DNA of 6,630 nucleotides from Nanobdellota archaeon (lineage in GTDB: Archaea; Nanobdellota; Nanobdellia; Woesearchaeales; CG1-02-33-12). The notes below the pieces were generated by a model that had not been told where the DNA came from, searched no databases, and saw only the letters and a list, made by a program, of their open reading frames with translations. Both the position numbers and the translations under genes were made by a program. The first letter of the stretch is position 1; each line of letters opens with the position of its first letter. This document shows, one piece after another, positions 5,174 to 6,630 of this stretch. The stretch covers positions 1 to 6,630 of the forward strand of contig JAHIFA010000010.1 of the NCBI GenBank assembly GCA_018901315.1, written 5' to 3'.

Positions 5174-5416
5174 ATGAGCGGTCCTGCTAAAAGCAAAATT
5201 GAGATAAAAAATGTAAAGGTCTATATTCACAAAAAAGATCCGTTGACAAACTCAAGGATAATGCACATTGACATTGAAAGTGATGAGCTTAACAAGATTA
5301 TAAAGGACAAAGAGGCAACATACTGCGCTGGAAAGCAAGGCGGTGTTTTTATTGGCCTTAAAAAAGAAATGCTTGAAAGGGCAAAAAAATTGGTTGAGGA
5401 AAAAGAGAAACCTTAA
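5174..5416 (+). CDS. Conserved-looking small hypothetical protein (80 residues)
   Basis: Not recognised. The sequence suggests a compact soluble alpha/beta protein: strand KIEIKNVKVYIHKK (8-21), strand RIMHIDIES, a short helix with ELNKIIKD, strand ATYCAGKQGGVFIGL, and a charged C-terminal helix rich in Lys and Glu. There is one cysteine, no signal peptide and no membrane segment. The ribosome binding site and good codon use indicate a real gene. It follows the HPF-like gene by 56 bases without an obvious promoter of its own, so it is probably co-transcribed and might act in the same ribosome-related process; this is inference from position only. Its stop overlaps the stop of the convergent OB-fold gene by four bases. 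Confidence 0.75.
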   Translation: MSGPAKSKIEIKNVKVYIHKKDPLTNSRIMHIDIESDELNKIIKDKEATYCAGKQGGVFIGLKKEMLERAKKLVEEKEKP

Positions 5417-5760
5417 TTTAAAGTCTTAACCTCATTACCTATAATTTCTAGCTGGCCATTAAATTCATCTATCTCGCCAGTTATTTCTACTTTTGTTCCA
5501 GTGCTTATATTAAAATCACTGTCCTTGAACAGAACAACTGTAACTGTTTCTGGCTGGACTATATCCAACAAAATAATCTTGCCTTTGTCAGTTGATTTGC
5601 TTACAATTCCCTTGATTTTTATGTCTTCTCCAATATTGTCTTTGTTTATTTCATTAATATTCTTTTCCTTAATCTCCATGTTTTCAGAGATAAAGAACAA
5701 GGCAATTATTCCAACTAATGAGCATATTAAGGCCAGCCTAAGCAAACTCTTTTCTTCCAT
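5413..5760 (-). CDS. Membrane-anchored OB-fold protein
   Basis: A 115-residue protein. Residues 6-24 form one hydrophobic helix, with Glu2, Glu3, Lys4 before it and Arg8 just inside it, probably an uncleaved signal anchor. After a polar linker, residues about 45-113 form an OB-fold strand pattern: GEDIKIKGIVSKSTDKGKIILLDI, then VTVVLFKDSDF, then GTKVEITGEIDEFNGQLEIIG. The closing G-E-x-x-x-x-N-G-x-L-E-I-I resembles tRNA_anti-type nucleic-acid-binding OB domains. Short TM-plus-OB proteins are known in archaea, but their role is not established to my knowledge. The domain may face outside and bind nucleic acid or another ligand. ATG 5758-5760 is preceded by no ribosome binding site but by a weak TATA about 27 bases upstream, so it is probably leaderless. 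It is convergent with the 80-residue gene and divergent from the permease. Confidence 0.85.
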   Translation of the reverse strand: MEEKSLLRLALICSLVGIIALFFISENMEIKEKNINEINKDNIGEDIKIKGIVSKSTDKGKIILLDIVQPETVTVVLFKDSDFNISTGTKVEITGEIDEFNGQLEIIGNEVKTLN

Positions 5761-5781
5761 AATACTTAATATTAAAAACTT

Positions 5782-5794
5782 GTTAATAAACTAA
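5782..5794 (-). promoter_or_regulatory. Weak TATA element for the OB-fold gene
   Basis: Minus strand TAGTTTATTAACA is centred about 27 bases before the ATG at 5760, the spacing expected for a leaderless message. The match to the TATA consensus is modest. Confidence 0.4.
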
Positions 5795-5835
5795 ATGTAA
5801 CTTTTTCCGGAAATCTTACTATTTTTTTTGATTAG

Positions 5836-5845
5836 TTTATTTAAG
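5836..5845 (+). promoter_or_regulatory. TATA element for the permease gene
   Basis: TTTATTTAAG is centred 27 bases before ATG 5868. No ribosome binding site lies between them, so a leaderless transcript is expected. The 107-base spacer (5761-5867) otherwise shows no feature. Confidence 0.5.
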
Positions 5846-5867
5846 CACTAAATTTTTATAGAAGATT

Positions 5868-6630
5868 ATGTTTTTTGAAATTTTAATTGCAATAGTTCTT
5901 GGAATAACAGCCGGGATTTTTACAGGCCTAACACCTGGAATACATATTAACTTAATTTCTGTTTTACTGCTTAGTTTTTCTCCAATACTATTGCAGTACA
6001 CTAACATTATCTCTCTGTGCTGTTTTATAATAGCAATGTCAGTAACCCACACATTTCTTGATTCAATTCCATCTATATTTTTAGGAGCACCTGATTCTGA
6101 TATGGCCTTGGGTGTTTTGCCAGGACATAGGTATTTATTAAAAGGCCTTGGCCTGACAGCTGTAAAACTAACTGTTATTGGCTCTTTTGGAGCATTGTTA
6201 TTAAGTATTTTGTTTTTTCCATTGCTTGTTCCTCTTGTAAAATTTGGCTACCCCTTGATAGAAAACTATATTGGATATATCTTGATTGCAGTTGTTGTTT
6301 TTATGATAATGAGGGACAGAAAAAGGGTTTGGGCTTTTTTTGTTTTTCTTATAGCAGGCGTTTTAGGATTGATAGTTCTTAATATGCCAAATTTTGAAAA
6401 CCCATTGTTTCCATTGTTTTCAGGGCTTTTTGGAATATCTACCTTAATAATAAGCCTCTTGCATAATGAGAAGATTCCAATACAGGCAAAAAAACAGTAT
6501 GTAAGGGTTTCAAACTTAAAAACATTTAAGGCTTTGTTTTCAGGAGGGTTTTCAGGATTTATAACTGCTGTTATGCCTGGCTTGGGAGCATCAACAGCAG
6601 CTGTTATCTCAATGCAGATAACAAAAAATC
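5868..6630 (+). CDS. TctA/DUF112-like membrane permease, partial (runs off right edge)
   Basis: The open frame from ATG 5868 continues to the window end (254 codons). It encodes a multi-spanning integral membrane protein related to the TctA family of tripartite tricarboxylate transporter permeases, in its archaeal form. The first helix leads into TGLTPGIHIN (19-28). The second half starts a matching TAVMPGLGAS (233-242), the two-fold internal repeat of proline-glycine motifs typical of this family. Several hydrophobic helices lie between, with basic loops such as RDRKRVW. Neither a TctB-like small membrane subunit nor a TctC-like binding protein gene is visible here; archaeal members often occur alone. 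Substrate is unknown; carboxylate transport is only a family-level guess. Up to roughly 150 residues are missing at the C-terminus if it has the usual length of about 400. Confidence 0.9.
   Translation, partial: MFFEILIAIVLGITAGIFTGLTPGIHINLISVLLLSFSPILLQYTNIISLCCFIIAMSVTHTFLDSIPSIFLGAPDSDMALGVLPGHRYLLKGLGLTAVKLTVIGSFGALLLSILFFPLLVPLVKFGYPLIENYIGYILIAVVVFMIMRDRKRVWAFFVFLIAGVLGLIVLNMPNFENPLFPLFSGLFGISTLIISLLHNEKIPIQAKKQYVRVSNLKTFKALFSGGFSGFITAVMPGLGASTAAVISMQITKN

Noticed and set aside
4922..5230. 102-residue minus-strand frame opposite the HPF-like gene
   Set aside because: Rich in Phe and Ser as expected from the antisense of Lys/Glu-rich coding sequence; the plus-strand genes have proper translation signals.
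5278..5290. C-box-like GTGATGA that might mark a C/D small RNA
   Set aside because: It lies in the 80-residue coding region and no suitably placed D box with paired ends was seen.
5501..5794. 97-residue hydrophobic plus-strand frame opposite the OB-fold gene
   Set aside because: Antisense shadow; the minus-strand reading has a clear domain structure and correctly spaced TATA.
1..6630. CRISPR array, tRNA, transposon or prophage signatures
   Set aside because: No spaced identical repeats, cloverleaf, transposase, integrase or terminal inverted repeats could be found by reading both strands.

Overview
The window looks like a piece of an archaeal chromosome, most likely from a small-genome DPANN-type lineage (Woesearchaeota/Pacearchaeota-like). 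That placement is inferred from gene content, promoter style and low GC; no marker gene settles it. Archaeal traits seen directly are TATA boxes of the TTTAWATA type about 26 bases upstream of start codons, a mixture of apparently leaderless genes and genes with GGGGTGA/GAGGTG ribosome binding sites, an archaeal-type MiaB-like methylthiotransferase, a stand-alone AlaX editing protein and a TctA/DUF112-type permease. No tRNA, rRNA, CRISPR array, insertion sequence or phage gene is visible.

Layout. Bases 1-776 (minus) hold the N-terminal two thirds of a phosphomannomutase/phosphoglucomutase. Bases 777-939 carry two back-to-back complex hairpins. Bases 940-1779 (minus) hold a sugar-phosphate nucleotidyltransferase with a ribbon-helix-helix (CopG/Arc-like) domain fused at its N-terminus. 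These two genes probably make an activated sugar (GDP-mannose or similar) for glycans or lipids. A 192-base divergent spacer with a 10-base-phased TTAATA array separates them from an orphan 239-residue protein on the plus strand (1972-2691), which has 11-residue tandem repeats and a coiled-coil tail. That gene runs tail-to-tail, with a 4-base overlap, into an archaeal t6A methylthiotransferase (2688-3968, minus).

The methylthiotransferase is divergent from an AlaX alanyl-tRNA editing protein (4028-4669, plus), and the two appear to share a single TATA element. Next comes a probable two-gene unit on the plus strand: a small protein with the pattern of the HPF/RaiA ribosome-hibernation fold (4824-5117) and an unrecognised 80-residue protein (5174-5416). 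A strong BRE/TATA promoter and two copies of a TAATATAC-N6-GTATA motif precede it. The 80-residue gene again overlaps its convergent neighbour by 4 bases, here a membrane-anchored OB-fold protein (5413-5760, minus). A TctA/DUF112-like membrane permease begins at 5868 and runs off the right edge.

Three neighbouring genes (methylthiotransferase, AlaX, HPF-like) act on tRNA or ribosomes, so the middle of the window has a translation-quality theme. The most unusual items are the RHH-nucleotidyltransferase fusion with its nearby phased repeat array, the tandem hairpin element, the orphan repeat protein, and the HPF-like gene with its duplicated upstream motif.
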